From: Rhodobacterales bacterium LSUCC0031
Lineage (GTDB): Bacteria > Pseudomonadota > Alphaproteobacteria > Rhodobacterales > Rhodobacteraceae
Direction: 5' to 3'
DNA: 64,000 nt
Assembly: GCA_015689735.1 (NCBI GenBank)
Contig: WVSP01000002.1
Coordinates: 558,001-622,000, forward strand
The notes under the pieces were generated by a model. That model worked only from the letters and a program-made list of their open reading frames with translations. It did no database searches and was not told the DNA's origin. A program made the translations under genes and the position numbers. Below, in pieces: positions 8,333 to 17,316 of this stretch; the stretch's first letter is position 1; each line of letters begins with the position of its first letter.

Positions 8333-9724
8333 ATGACAGCGACCCGCACCGAAACCGACAGCTTTGGCCCGCTCGAGGTTCCCGCCGACCGCTATTGGGG
8401 CGCACAGACGCAGCGCTCGATCATGAACTTCCCCATCGGCTGGGAAAAGCAGCCCGTGGCAATCGTGCGCGCTTTGGGCGTGATCAAGCGCGCTTGCGCC
8501 GAAGAGAACAAGGCCAATGGCAAGATCGACGCCGCACTGGCCGATGCGATGATCGCTGCCGCTCAAGAGGTGATCGATGGCCAACTCGATGATCATTTCC
8601 CCCTTGTCGTCTGGCAGACGGGCTCAGGTACGCAATCGAACATGAATGCCAACGAGGTGATCTCCAATCGCGCGATCGAGATGTTGGGCGGTGTGATCGG
8701 TTCGAAAAAGCCGGTCCATCCCAATGACCATTGCAATATGGGCCAATCCTCGAACGACACGTTTCCCACCGCGATGCATATCGCGGCCGCCGTCACCGCC
8801 CATGAGGTGCTGATCCCCGGCCTCGAAACGCTGGCCGCGGCGCTTGAGGCCAAGGCCGAGGCGTTCAAGGACATTATCAAGATCGGCCGCACCCATACGC
8901 AGGACGCGACCCCCCTGACGCTCGGGCAGGAGTTTTCGGGCTATGCCATGCAGATCCGCAATGGCATCGCGCGCATCAAGCTGGCGCTGCCGGGCATCTA
9001 CGAATTGGCGCAAGGTGGCACCGCCGTCGGCACGGGGCTCAACACCGACAAGGGCTGGGATGTAGCGATCGCAGGACGCATCGCCGCCATTACTGGCCTG
9101 CCCTTTGTCACTGCCCCCAACAAGTTCGAGGCGCTGGCCGCCCATGACGCGATGGTCTTCATGTCGGGCGCGATCAGGACGGCGGCGATGGCCTGTTACA
9201 AGATCGCGAACGACATGCGTTTCCTCGGGTCAGGCCCGCGCTCGGGACTTGGCGAATTGCTCTTGCCCGAGAACGAACCGGGTTCGTCGATCATGCCGGG
9301 CAAGGTGAACCCGACACAGGCCGAAGCGATGACGCAGGTCTGCGCCCATATCCTTGGCAATGATGCGGCCATCGCTTTCGCCGGGAGCCAAGGCCATTTC
9401 GAATTGAACGTCTATAACCCGATGATGGCCTATAACCTGCTGCAATCCATGACGCTTCTGGGCAATGCCGCCGACAGCTTCACGCTGCGCATGCTGGAAG
9501 GCACCGAAGCGAATGTGGACCGCATCGAAAAACTGATGCGCGAAAGCCTGATGTTGGTCACCGCCCTTGCGCCCACCATCGGTTATGACAACGCCACCAC
9601 CGTCGCCAAGACCGCGCATAAGAACGGCACCACGCTCAAGGAAGAGGCGATCCGCCTTGGCTTTGTCGATGCCGAGACTTTCGACCGTGTCGTGCGACCT
9701 GAACAGATGATCGGCCCATCTTGA
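8333..9724 (+). CDS. fumC: Class II fumarate hydratase
   Basis: 463 residues, full length. It converts fumarate to L-malate in the TCA cycle. Class II signature [11 protein letters not shown] near 318-328; also [32 protein letters not shown] and [11 protein letters not shown] of the active site built from four subunits. ATG at 8333 follows GGAGACAGGCAG. The stop overlaps the DUF4169 start as TTGA, beginning a chain of tiny coupled genes. Confidence 0.97.
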   Translation: MTATRTETDSFGPLEVPADRYWGAQTQRSIMNFPIGWEKQPVAIVRALGVIKRACAEENKANGKIDAALADAMIAAAQEVIDGQLDDHFPLVVWQTGSGTQSNMNANEVISNRAIEMLGGVIGSKKPVHPNDHCNMGQSSNDTFPTAMHIAAAVTAHEVLIPGLETLAAALEAKAEAFKDIIKIGRTHTQDATPLTLGQEFSGYAMQIRNGIARIKLALPGIYELAQGGTAVGTGLNTDKGWDVAIAGRIAAITGLPFVTAPNKFEALAAHDAMVFMSGAIRTAAMACYKIANDMRFLGSGPRSGLGELLLPENEPGSSIMPGKVNPTQAEAMTQVCAHILGNDAAIAFAGSQGHFELNVYNPMMAYNLLQSMTLLGNAADSFTLRMLEGTEANVDRIEKLMRESLMLVTALAPTIGYDNATTVAKTAHKNGTTLKEEAIRLGFVDAETFDRVVRPEQMIGPS

Positions 9725-9909
9725 GCGGGAAGATCGTCAACCTCTCCCGCGTGCGGAAAACCCGCGCGCGGGATGTGGAACGGCAAAGGGCCGATGCCAA
9801 TGCCGCGAAATTCGGTTGCACCAAGGCCGAGCGCGCGGCCGATGCCGATGCGGCGGACAAGGCCGCCCGGCATCTGGACAGCCACAAGCGCGAAAGCGAT
9901 CCCGAATGA
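9721..9909 (+). CDS. DUF4169 family protein
   Basis: 62 residues, very basic and Ala-rich, opening with [20 protein letters not shown], the DUF4169 pattern. Probably helical; the function is unknown. The TTG start overlaps the fumC stop (TTGA) and its own stop overlaps the next start (ATGA), so translation likely depends on fumC. Confidence 0.8.
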   Translation: MSGKIVNLSRVRKTRARDVERQRADANAAKFGCTKAERAADADAADKAARHLDSHKRESDPE

Positions 9910-10127
9910 CGGGGCGTCCGCGCAAACATTCGCTCACCTTGCGCGGGCATCGCACCAGCGTCTCGCTGGAAGACGCCTTTTGGGACGAATTGCAGCGTCT
10001 TGCAGCTGCGAAAGGCAAATCCGTCAACGAGTTGGTCGCCGAGATCGACGGCGCGCGCGGTGTGACCTCGGGGCTTGCAGCGGCCATCCGGGTCTATGTC
10101 CTGCACGCGGTCAAGGCAGGGCGTTAG
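9906..10127 (+). CDS. Ribbon-helix-helix domain protein
   Basis: 73 residues. The segment HRTSVSLEDAFWDELQRLAA then KGKSVNELVAEID is a ribbon-helix-helix fold (beta strand, two helices) of the Arc/MetJ type. It is probably a small DNA-binding dimer. It starts at ATG 9906 overlapping the DUF4169 stop. The conserved fumC-DUF4169-RHH order hints at a shared job, but no target is visible. Confidence 0.8.
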   Translation: MTGRPRKHSLTLRGHRTSVSLEDAFWDELQRLAAAKGKSVNELVAEIDGARGVTSGLAAAIRVYVLHAVKAGR

Positions 10128-10162
10128 GGTGCCGTTAACCGGAATCGGCCAAGGCTTGCGGG

Positions 10163-10474
10163 ATGGACAAGCAACCGCCCCATAAATCGCCACAGGCCTT
10201 TCTTGCCGATGTCTTCGGCACGAAACTGGTCCGCGACGGCAAGGTGATGCGCCGGTCTTGGCGCGATATCGAACGCTATTTCGGGCGCGACGCCTTTATC
10301 GCCGAGATCCACCGGCGGGGCTTTCGTGCGATTGAAAATGCGGGCCATGTGATCGTCTTTTGCAACCAAGAACCTGTCCGCATCCTTCGCCCCCGCCCTG
10401 GCCCATACGAGGGCGGCGGAAAACCCGGGTTTTCCGCACAGGAAATCTCGAGATTTCCCGCGCGTTTTCCGTGA
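10163..10474 (+). CDS. Small conserved protein, paralog of the one at 38579
   Basis: 103 residues. The core (about 15-77) has the pattern FGTKLVRDGKVMRRSWRDIE, then GRDAFIAEIHRRGF and HVIVFCNQEPVRIL. A second protein in this window (38579-38824) matches it position for position. Relatives in Rhodobacterales databases are sometimes labelled phosphoribosylanthranilate isomerase, but it is far too short for TrpF and shows none of its motifs. The last ~20 codons lie inside a cluster of perfect palindromes, so the C-terminus looks like a repeat-derived extension. Confidence 0.75.
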   Translation: MDKQPPHKSPQAFLADVFGTKLVRDGKVMRRSWRDIERYFGRDAFIAEIHRRGFRAIENAGHVIVFCNQEPVRILRPRPGPYEGGGKPGFSAQEISRFPARFP

Positions 10475-10483
10475 GGAAAACGC
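10417..10483. repeat. Cluster of three perfect palindromes
   Basis: Units: 10417-10436 (arms CGGAAAA, core CCCGGG), 10441-10458 (arms GGAAAT, core CTCGAG) and 10462-10483 (GCGTTTTCC, loop GTGA, GGAAAACGC). They overlap the 3' end of the preceding gene, whose stop falls in the loop of the third unit. Related clusters are at 38827 and 53761. Confidence 0.85.
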
Positions 10484-10558
10484 CACCCCCGCCGGCAGCA
10501 CGCGAATGTGACGCCTTGGCGCGTGACGCGGGGCAGCCGAACCGCTACATCTGCGCGC

Positions 10559-11314
10559 ATGTTCGGGATCGACCTCTTCGACGCAAGTCTTTTGCCCGCG
10601 ATGCTCGTGGCGCTTATCGCGGGTGTGCTGAGCTTTCTCAGCCCTTGCGTGCTGCCCATCGTGCCGCCCTACCTTGCCTATATGGGCGGCATTACCATGG
10701 CCGAAATCACAGGCAATGCCCGCACGGCACGGGCGAAGGCGCTTTTGGCAGCGCTGTTCTTCGTGCTTGGCCTATCGACGGTCTTTGTGTTCCTTGGCTT
10801 CACCGCATCGATCTTTGGCCAGTTCTTCTTGCAAAACCAGATCTTGCTGGGCCAGATCGCGGGTGGCGTGATCATCGTCTTCGGGCTGCATTTCCTTGGC
10901 GTGATCACTATCCCGCTGCTCAACCGCGAGGCGCGGCTTGATGCGGGCGACAGGGGCGGCTCGGCCTTTGGCGCCTATATTCTTGGGCTCGCCTTCGCTT
11001 TTGGCTGGACGCCCTGTATCGGCCCCCAGCTTGGGGCGATCTTGTCGATCGCCGCGACCGAGGCCAGCGTGTCGCGCGGAACAACCTTGTTGGCGGTCTA
11101 TGCCATCGGCCTTGGCATCCCCTTCTTGCTGGCCGCGGCCTTCATTGACCGCGCGATGGGCTTCATGAACCGCCTCAAGCGGTACATGAAAACCATCGAG
11201 CGGGTGATGGGCCTTTTGCTGGTGGGCGTGGGCCTTGCCTTGGTGACCGGGGCCTTCTCGGCCTTTTCCTTCTGGCTTTTGGAAACCTTTCCGGCACTTG
11301 GCCTTTTGGGCTGA
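10559..11314 (+). CDS. ccdA: Cytochrome c biogenesis protein CcdA
   Basis: 251 residues, six membrane helices. The two conserved redox cysteines are in LSPCVLP (Cys30) and WTPCIGP (near 150). CcdA carries electrons from cytoplasmic thioredoxin across the inner membrane to periplasmic thiol partners for heme attachment. I start at ATG 10559, directly before the first helix, rather than at the upstream GTG 10508. No other ccm gene is adjacent. Confidence 0.92.
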   Translation: MFGIDLFDASLLPAMLVALIAGVLSFLSPCVLPIVPPYLAYMGGITMAEITGNARTARAKALLAALFFVLGLSTVFVFLGFTASIFGQFFLQNQILLGQIAGGVIIVFGLHFLGVITIPLLNREARLDAGDRGGSAFGAYILGLAFAFGWTPCIGPQLGAILSIAATEASVSRGTTLLAVYAIGLGIPFLLAAAFIDRAMGFMNRLKRYMKTIERVMGLLLVGVGLALVTGAFSAFSFWLLETFPALGLLG

Positions 11315-11358
11315 AGATTTGCCTTAAGCCTGCCCTTATTCGGCGCTAACGTGTCGGC

Positions 11359-12621
11359 ATGACCAGTGCTGCGCCTTGTTCCGCGATCCAGACCCGCCGG
11401 GTATTCTATATCCCCGGCTTTGATCCCACGCCCGCGCGCGCCTACCGTGAGCGCTATCGGCGGCAATCGCGCATCCAAGCTGCCCATTCAGGCCACGTCA
11501 TCGCGATTGCGCCACGCCGTGCTGGGGATGATTTCGGCTGGCGCGTGACCGCCACGATCGCCGAGCAAAAAGTGATCACCGATGTCACCGTGCTGATCTG
11601 GGCCGATATCGTGCGCAGCTCGATGCAGCTGGGCATCTTGGCAACCTACCGTGCGCTTTTGGCGACCGCATGGACCTATCTCGCCTCGGGCGCGTTGTTT
11701 CGGCTGATGCGCCTGCGCAAAGGTCCGATCATTGCAGCACTTTACCCGGTAATCGTATTGATCGTGCAGGCTGTCCTGGCGTCAGGCTTGGGCTATGGCA
11801 CCTATCGCGCCACGCTGGCCCTTGGGGGCTTGCTTGGCGATTGGGGCAGCTTTGGCGCGCTTTTGACAGGGGCCGCGTCTGCCATGGGTGCTGTGGTCTG
11901 GCTGACCTTTTTGCGTTGGTGCCAGCGGCGCGATCACCTATTGGCGTGGTACCTAATGCATGACTATGCCTTTTCCGCCCAAGCCAAGGGCGCCTATCCC
12001 CCAGCGCAAGAGGCGCGGATGGTCGCCTTCGCCGAGGTCATCGCCTCAGCCCTTGCCACCGATACGGACGAGGTACTGATTGTTGGTCATTCCTCGGGGG
12101 CCATTCTCGCGATCTCGGTGCTGGCCGATCTTGTCCGAACAGGGCGTGTACCATCCGAAGGGCCGCATCTGTCGCTTTTGACCTTGGGCCATGTGGTGCC
12201 AATGGTCAGCTTCTTGCCGGAGGCACATCGCCTGCGCGCCGATCTGGCCTATCTTTCGGCCAGTCCCACGCTGGCATGGGTCGATGTCACGGCACCGGGC
12301 GATGGCTGTTCTTTCGCGCTCTGCGATCCAGTGGCAGTGTCAGGTGTTGCCCCCCCCAATCAACGCTGGCCGCTGGTCATTTCGGCCGCCTATTCCCGAA
12401 CCTTGCGCACCGCGACATGGGCCGCGCTGCGCTGGCGGCTTTTCGAGGCGCATTTTCAATATCTCAACGCCTTCGATAAGCTGCCCGGGCGGGTCGATGA
12501 TTACGACTACTTTGCCATCACCGCCGGTCCCTTGTCGCTGGGCGCGCGGTTCGCTACGCGCCCCCCCTCACCCGGTCGCATCACCACGCCGGCCAACCGC
12601 TTTCCGGGCATGCGCCAATGA
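11359..12621 (+). CDS. Membrane-anchored alpha/beta-hydrolase-like protein
   Basis: 420 residues. A short N-terminal strand VFYIPGFDP resembles the first hydrolase strand, two membrane helices lie at about 124-146 and 165-187, and a nucleophile elbow GHSSGA is at 243-248 (Ser246). The hydrolase fold thus seems split by a two-helix hairpin insertion. The substrate is unknown. Its stop overlaps the P450 start (ATGA), so the two proteins are made together and may act on the same lipid-like substrate. Confidence 0.65.
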   Translation: MTSAAPCSAIQTRRVFYIPGFDPTPARAYRERYRRQSRIQAAHSGHVIAIAPRRAGDDFGWRVTATIAEQKVITDVTVLIWADIVRSSMQLGILATYRALLATAWTYLASGALFRLMRLRKGPIIAALYPVIVLIVQAVLASGLGYGTYRATLALGGLLGDWGSFGALLTGAASAMGAVVWLTFLRWCQRRDHLLAWYLMHDYAFSAQAKGAYPPAQEARMVAFAEVIASALATDTDEVLIVGHSSGAILAISVLADLVRTGRVPSEGPHLSLLTLGHVVPMVSFLPEAHRLRADLAYLSASPTLAWVDVTAPGDGCSFALCDPVAVSGVAPPNQRWPLVISAAYSRTLRTATWAALRWRLFEAHFQYLNAFDKLPGRVDDYDYFAITAGPLSLGARFATRPPSPGRITTPANRFPGMRQ

Positions 12622-13976
12622 CTACGCCCGACCTGCCCCCCAAGCCGCGATCGCGGCCTGATCGCGTCTCGCTTTGGCGTTATATGCGGCTATTTCGGCA
12701 AGATATCCTCTCGGCTCAGCCCGCCCGGCTCTACCGCGCTTGGATGGCCGAGTTTCGAACGCCCTTCTTCCGCTCCTATCTGATCAATCAACCCAGTTTG
12801 ATCGATGACGTCCTCAAGGCCCGGCCGATGGATTTTCCCAAATCCGACCGTATCGGCGAGGGGTTGCGCCCGCTTTTGGGCCGATCGGTCTTTCTGACCA
12901 ATGGCCCAGAGTGGAAACGCCAGCGCCGCATCATCGACCCCGCCTTCGAGGGTGGTCGCGTGCGCGACACATTCCCCGCGATCTGGGCGGCAGGAGAGGC
13001 CGCCGTGGCCCGCATGGCCACAGGCCTGCGCGAGATCGAACAAGAGATGAGCCATGCCGCCGCCGACGTCATCTTTCGCACGCTGTTTTCCTTGCCGATC
13101 GAGGACAAGATCGCAACCGAGGTATTTCACCAGTTCCGGGCCTATCAGCGCACCCAACCGATCTTGAACGCGGCGGCCTTTTTGCCTCTGCCCGTGTGGA
13201 TGCCGCGCGGCCACCGGGCCGAGACGCGCGCCACCGCCCGTGCGATCCGCGCCTTGATCACCACCTTGACCCAAACCCGTATGGACCAGATCGCCCAAGG
13301 CACCGCCCCCGATGATCTGGCGACCAAGATCATGACGACCGCCGACCCAGAGACCGGCGCACGTTTCACGACCGAGGAGATGGTCGATCAGGTGGCGATC
13401 TTCTTTCTTGCGGGCCATGAAACCAGCGCCTCGGCGCTGGCTTGGGCGCTTTACCTGCTCGCCCGCTACCCCGAATGGCAGGATCGCCTTGCCGAGGAGG
13501 CCAGGGCCGCGCTGGTCAAAGGCCCCGATTTCGCCGTCATGGGCAAGTTGCGCCTTGCCCGCAACATTTTCCGCGAGGCGCTGCGCCTTTACCCCCCAGT
13601 GCCGATGATGGTGCGTGAGACATCCCAAGCGGAGTGTTTCCGGGACCGCCATTTGCCAAAGGGGGCGCAGATCGTGATCTCGCCTTGGCATTTACATCGC
13701 CATGAACGGCTATGGGACAACCCCGATGGATTCGATCCCGCGCGCTGGGCAACCGAGAACGGAAGGGCCTGCCTACGCGAGGCGTTCATTCCCTTTTCGA
13801 CCGGCACCCGCGTCTGCACCGGCGCAGGCTTTGCCATGGTCGAGGGGCCGCTCTTGCTGGCGATGCTGGCGCGCGCCTACCGCTTCACGATCATCTCAGA
13901 CCGTGAACCCGTGCCTGTGGCGTATCTGACAGTGCGCGCGAAAGACGGGATCTGGCTGCGGGTGGCCCAAAGGTAA
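12618..13976 (+). CDS. Cytochrome P450
   Basis: 452 residues, full length. I-helix oxygen motif AGHETS at 265-270, K-helix E320-ALR, PERF region FDPARW at 372-377, and heme-cysteine loop FSTGTRVCTG with Cys400 as iron ligand. The N-terminus is soluble, as in bacterial P450s. It shows similarity to CYP4/CYP102-like fatty acid or alkane hydroxylases (long K-helix region, HLHRHERLW), but substrate is not predictable. No ferredoxin gene is next to it. Coupled to the upstream hydrolase. Confidence 0.95.
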   Translation: MTTPDLPPKPRSRPDRVSLWRYMRLFRQDILSAQPARLYRAWMAEFRTPFFRSYLINQPSLIDDVLKARPMDFPKSDRIGEGLRPLLGRSVFLTNGPEWKRQRRIIDPAFEGGRVRDTFPAIWAAGEAAVARMATGLREIEQEMSHAAADVIFRTLFSLPIEDKIATEVFHQFRAYQRTQPILNAAAFLPLPVWMPRGHRAETRATARAIRALITTLTQTRMDQIAQGTAPDDLATKIMTTADPETGARFTTEEMVDQVAIFFLAGHETSASALAWALYLLARYPEWQDRLAEEARAALVKGPDFAVMGKLRLARNIFREALRLYPPVPMMVRETSQAECFRDRHLPKGAQIVISPWHLHRHERLWDNPDGFDPARWATENGRACLREAFIPFSTGTRVCTGAGFAMVEGPLLLAMLARAYRFTIISDREPVPVAYLTVRAKDGIWLRVAQR

Positions 13977-13995
13977 GCGGCTGGAAAATCCGCGC

Positions 13996-15096
13996 CTAGC
14001 TGAACAACACCATCGCACGCGGGTCCCAAGCCAACCGCGCTCGTGCGCCAAATTCCAGCACCCTGCGGCCCGGCATGTTGCGCATCGAGACGCGCACAGG
14101 CGCGGGTGTGCCATCGAGCAGGATGTCGTAATAGGTCATATCGCCATAATAGACGACTTCGCGCACCGTGCCGGAGGCCTCGCGGCCACCCTCGGCCGCC
14201 TGGCCCTCGTAAAGCAGGGTCAGGCTTTCAGGGCGCAGGCCAATCTCGGCGGCCCCAGCCCTCACACCACCGGGCGCTTGGGCAGGTTCCAGTTCGGCCG
14301 GTCCCAAACCCTGTACCTCGACCGAAATCCGCCCGGCCGTCTCGCCCTGAACGGTCGCAGGCAGGAAGTTCATCATCCCGATGAACTCGGCCACGCGGCG
14401 CGAATTGGGACGGCGATAGAGCGTTTCAGGATCGGCCAACTGGGCGATTTCACCCTCGAACATCACGGCGATCCGGTCGGACATGACCAGCGCCTCTTCC
14501 TGGTCGTGGGTCACGAGGATAAAGGTGATCCCCACCTCGCGCTGAAGCTTGATCAGCTCGACCTGCATCACCTCGCGCATCTTCTTGTCGAGCGCCGAGA
14601 GCGGCTCGTCGAGCAAAAGCACCTTGGGCTTCAGGATCAAGGCCCGTGCCAGCGCGACCCGCTGGCGTTGACCGCCCGACAGCGCATGGGCCGCACGCGC
14701 CCCGAACTTGGCCAATCCCACCATCTCGAGTGCTTGGCCAACCGCGTTGCGCTTTTCGGACACGCTCATCGCGGATTTGCGCAGGCCAAACCCCACATTC
14801 TCGGCCACACTCATATGCGGGAAAATGGCGTAAGACTGGAACACCATGTTGGTAGGCCGCTTGTTTGGCGCCACACCTTCCATATCCTTGCCATCGAGCA
14901 GGATTTGCCCCTCCGAGATATCCTCGAACCCTGCGATTGCGCGCAAAAGCGTGGTTTTGCCACAGCCCGAGGGGCCAAGCAGCGAGAAAAACTCGCCCTG
15001 CCCGATATTGGCGGTGATCCCTCGCAGAGCGTGATAATCGCCGTAGTATTTCTGCACACCCGTGAGCGTGACGATGGGAGGGCGGGTCTGGCTCAT
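13996..15096 (-). CDS. Polyamine-type ABC transporter ATPase (PotA/PotG-like)
   Basis: 366 residues. Walker A GPSGCGKTT at 41-49, Q-loop VFQSYAIFPHM, signature LSGGQRQR, Walker B LLLDEPLSALD, switch histidine VTHDQEEA. A C-terminal TOBE_2 domain (about 285-360) is typical of spermidine/putrescine importers. ATG at 15096 overlaps the permease stop. Last gene of a three-gene operon (permease, permease, ATPase) that lacks a binding protein. Confidence 0.93.
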   Translation of the reverse strand: MSQTRPPIVTLTGVQKYYGDYHALRGITANIGQGEFFSLLGPSGCGKTTLLRAIAGFEDISEGQILLDGKDMEGVAPNKRPTNMVFQSYAIFPHMSVAENVGFGLRKSAMSVSEKRNAVGQALEMVGLAKFGARAAHALSGGQRQRVALARALILKPKVLLLDEPLSALDKKMREVMQVELIKLQREVGITFILVTHDQEEALVMSDRIAVMFEGEIAQLADPETLYRRPNSRRVAEFIGMMNFLPATVQGETAGRISVEVQGLGPAELEPAQAPGGVRAGAAEIGLRPESLTLLYEGQAAEGGREASGTVREVVYYGDMTYYDILLDGTPAPVRVSMRNMPGRRVLEFGARARLAWDPRAMVLFS

Positions 15097-15908
15097 AGAA
15101 AGCCTCCGGTATCCTTAAGGCCCGCGCGCTTGAGGCCGCGCCGGCGGAATGTTTCGGCAATGATCAGAAGAGCGACGGACAAGAGCACAAGGATGGTGCC
15201 TAGCGCCATGACGACCGGCAATCGCGCGGGGAAGCGCAATTGTCCCCACAGATAGACCGGTAGCGTCGGCTCGTTGCCCGACAGGAAAAAGGCGATGATG
15301 AACTCATCAAGCGAGATGGTGAAGCAGATCAGCAAGGATGCGATGATGCCGGGGCTGACCAAGGGCAGCGTGATGAGGCGGAAGGTTGACCAAGGCGTCT
15401 CGCCCAGATCGATCGCCGCCTCCTCGAGGCTTTTGTCCATGTTGGAAAAGCTACCCTGAAGGATGGCGATCGCAAAGGGTGTGCAGATCAGCGTATGGCC
15501 CGCGATGATCGACCAGGTGCCGCTGTTCAGCCCCAGTTGCATCAGCACGATCAAGAGCGAGATCGCGACGATCACCTCGGGCAAGACCAAGGGTAGCATG
15601 ATGAAACCCACGATCCCCGCCTTGCCGGGAAAGCCATAGCGCGTGGCGGCGCGGGCCGCGAATAGCCCCAAGATGGTCGAAAAGATCGCGGTCGAAACGG
15701 CGATGATCAGCGAGTTTACCGTCGCCTCGTGCAGGGCGGGCGTATCGAGAAGCGCCGCGAACCAGTCCAGTGTAAAGCCTTGCAAAGGAAATGCGATGAT
15801 CGTGCCGGAATTGAAAGCGAACATCGGCAACAGCATGATGGGCGCATAGAGCACCACCAGGTAAAGCACGGCAAAGATGGCGAGCGCGTTCAGCCTCATA
15901 TCCCCCAC
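15093..15908 (-). CDS. ABC transporter permease (PotC/PotI-like)
   Basis: 271 residues, six membrane helices. EAA loop EEAAIDLGETPWSTFRLITL (about 180-200) docks the ATPase. It is the second permease of a polyamine-type importer and overlaps the upstream permease by 13 bp and the ATPase by 4 bp. Confidence 0.92.
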   Translation of the reverse strand: MGDMRLNALAIFAVLYLVVLYAPIMLLPMFAFNSGTIIAFPLQGFTLDWFAALLDTPALHEATVNSLIIAVSTAIFSTILGLFAARAATRYGFPGKAGIVGFIMLPLVLPEVIVAISLLIVLMQLGLNSGTWSIIAGHTLICTPFAIAILQGSFSNMDKSLEEAAIDLGETPWSTFRLITLPLVSPGIIASLLICFTISLDEFIIAFFLSGNEPTLPVYLWGQLRFPARLPVVMALGTILVLLSVALLIIAETFRRRGLKRAGLKDTGGFL

Positions 15909-17137
15909 CTCCCCTTGGGCAGGCGCGCCAAGATCACGATCGACACAGCACTTGCCGCCAGCACAAGCCCGATCGCGCCGGCAGCCGGCCCCACCAGCGC
16001 AGGGCCGTGGATGAAGGCCGCGCGGATCAGCATGATCTCGGCCAGCGCCACCGCGAGGGCCACACCTGCCCCCTTGGTCCCACCGCCCACTTTGTCAGCC
16101 AGCCACAGCCAGGCCCGCGCGCGCGATATCCCCCACAACAACACCGCCGCGACCAATAGCATCGCCAAAACCGCCAGCGTCGCCCCCATGGGCCGATCGT
16201 TGAGGTCAAAGATCTGCGCATAGATCATCGTGGCGATCATCGTGCCGCCTGACCCACCCACAAGGCGCGGGGTGACGTAATCACCCACCGTCGGAATGAA
16301 CACGATCAACACCGCCGCCAGCACCCCCGGCATCGCCAAGGGCAGCGTCACGCGCAAGAACGTCATCGCATAGCTTTCGCCCAGATCCCGCGCGGCCTCG
16401 AGCAAGGAGCGGTCGATCTTTTCCAAAGTGACAAAGATCGGCAGGATCGCGAAGGGCGCAAAGGCATGGGCCAGCGTGATCACCACCGAATTTGCGTTAT
16501 ACAAAAGCCAACCAAGAGGTTCGTCGATCACCGGGCCGCGCAACGCACTGTCGGCAGGCAGCAAAAGCCAGCCCAATCCCGCCAGCACCGCGACGGCGCA
16601 CGCCCCCAAAGCGGCACGCGTCGAAAGCTGGCCGATGGCCCAAAAGACCAGCGCACCGAATGCGATGGCCGCCAGCAGCACCGCGAGGATCGCGATCATC
16701 GGCACCAGGGTCAAACCGCTATTGATCGGCCCGTCATAGGCCAAGATCACCCGCCACAAGAAGACCCGGATCAGGTAACTTGTCCAAAACGGGATGGTGA
16801 TCAAAAACAGCCACAGCGATTTGCGCTCGGGCCGGACATGGAACGAGATGTAATAGGCGACCGGAAAGGCCAGCGTCACAGTCACAAGCGTCACCAACCC
16901 CGAGATCCTAAGCGAGCGCAGCATCAATTCCCGGTAAAGCGGATCGGTCAGCGCCTCGGTGTAGTTAGCGAGCGTGAAGTCGCGCTGGATGGTCAGGAAT
17001 TGCTGGGTCCAGAAGCTCAGCAGCACGATCGCCGCCAAGGGGGCGGCGAGCAAAAGCAGCGCATACAAAAAGGTTGGGCTGACCAGCGTCAGCCCTCTTG
17101 CCGCTTCGGTGCGCATCAGCTTCGCGTATCTACTCAC
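15896..17137 (-). CDS. ABC transporter permease (PotB/PotH-like), with extra membrane segments
   Basis: 413 residues against about 290 usual for PotB. The core has the N-terminal helix, the substrate-channel helices and the EAA loop LLEAARDLGESYAMTFLRVT. Extra parts are a hydrophobic insertion at about 145-200 (two likely helices and a Leu/Ala-rich stretch) and a C-terminal extension of about 65 residues with two more helices. ATG at 17137; no binding-protein gene lies upstream. Confidence 0.88.
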   Translation of the reverse strand: MSRYAKLMRTEAARGLTLVSPTFLYALLLLAAPLAAIVLLSFWTQQFLTIQRDFTLANYTEALTDPLYRELMLRSLRISGLVTLVTVTLAFPVAYYISFHVRPERKSLWLFLITIPFWTSYLIRVFLWRVILAYDGPINSGLTLVPMIAILAVLLAAIAFGALVFWAIGQLSTRAALGACAVAVLAGLGWLLLPADSALRGPVIDEPLGWLLYNANSVVITLAHAFAPFAILPIFVTLEKIDRSLLEAARDLGESYAMTFLRVTLPLAMPGVLAAVLIVFIPTVGDYVTPRLVGGSGGTMIATMIYAQIFDLNDRPMGATLAVLAMLLVAAVLLWGISRARAWLWLADKVGGGTKGAGVALAVALAEIMLIRAAFIHGPALVGPAAGAIGLVLAASAVSIVILARLPKGRWGI

Positions 17138-17269
17138 CCGTCGCCGACCCCTGCGCTATGGGCTGATTCCGCGGTGGAAAATGAGGCTTTCACGCCTGCG
17201 CCGCAAGCGATTTGCTGCAAGGCGGCGATAGTCACTGCCTGCTTTGTTCCAAGCCCCTGTGAAGACACG

Positions 17270-17294
17270 AAAAAGGGGGCCGCGGCCCCCTTTT
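17270..17294 (-). terminator. Terminator of the cyclophilin gene
   Basis: A perfect palindrome whose arms are AAAAGGGGGCCG, flanked on the minus-strand 3' side by T residues. It lies 23 nt after the cyclophilin stop at 17317, and between it and the permease start at 17137. Confidence 0.85.
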
Positions 17295-17316
17295 CCACAT
17301 GCGTTGACATCACGGC

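Noticed and set aside
10163-10474. Phosphoribosylanthranilate isomerase (TrpF)
   Set aside because: At 103 residues it is half the size of TrpF and lacks its barrel motifs; no trp gene is nearby.
10417-10483. Palindromes read as rho-independent terminators
   Set aside because: No T-run follows, several stand side by side, and the same type occurs inside operons (53761-53810).
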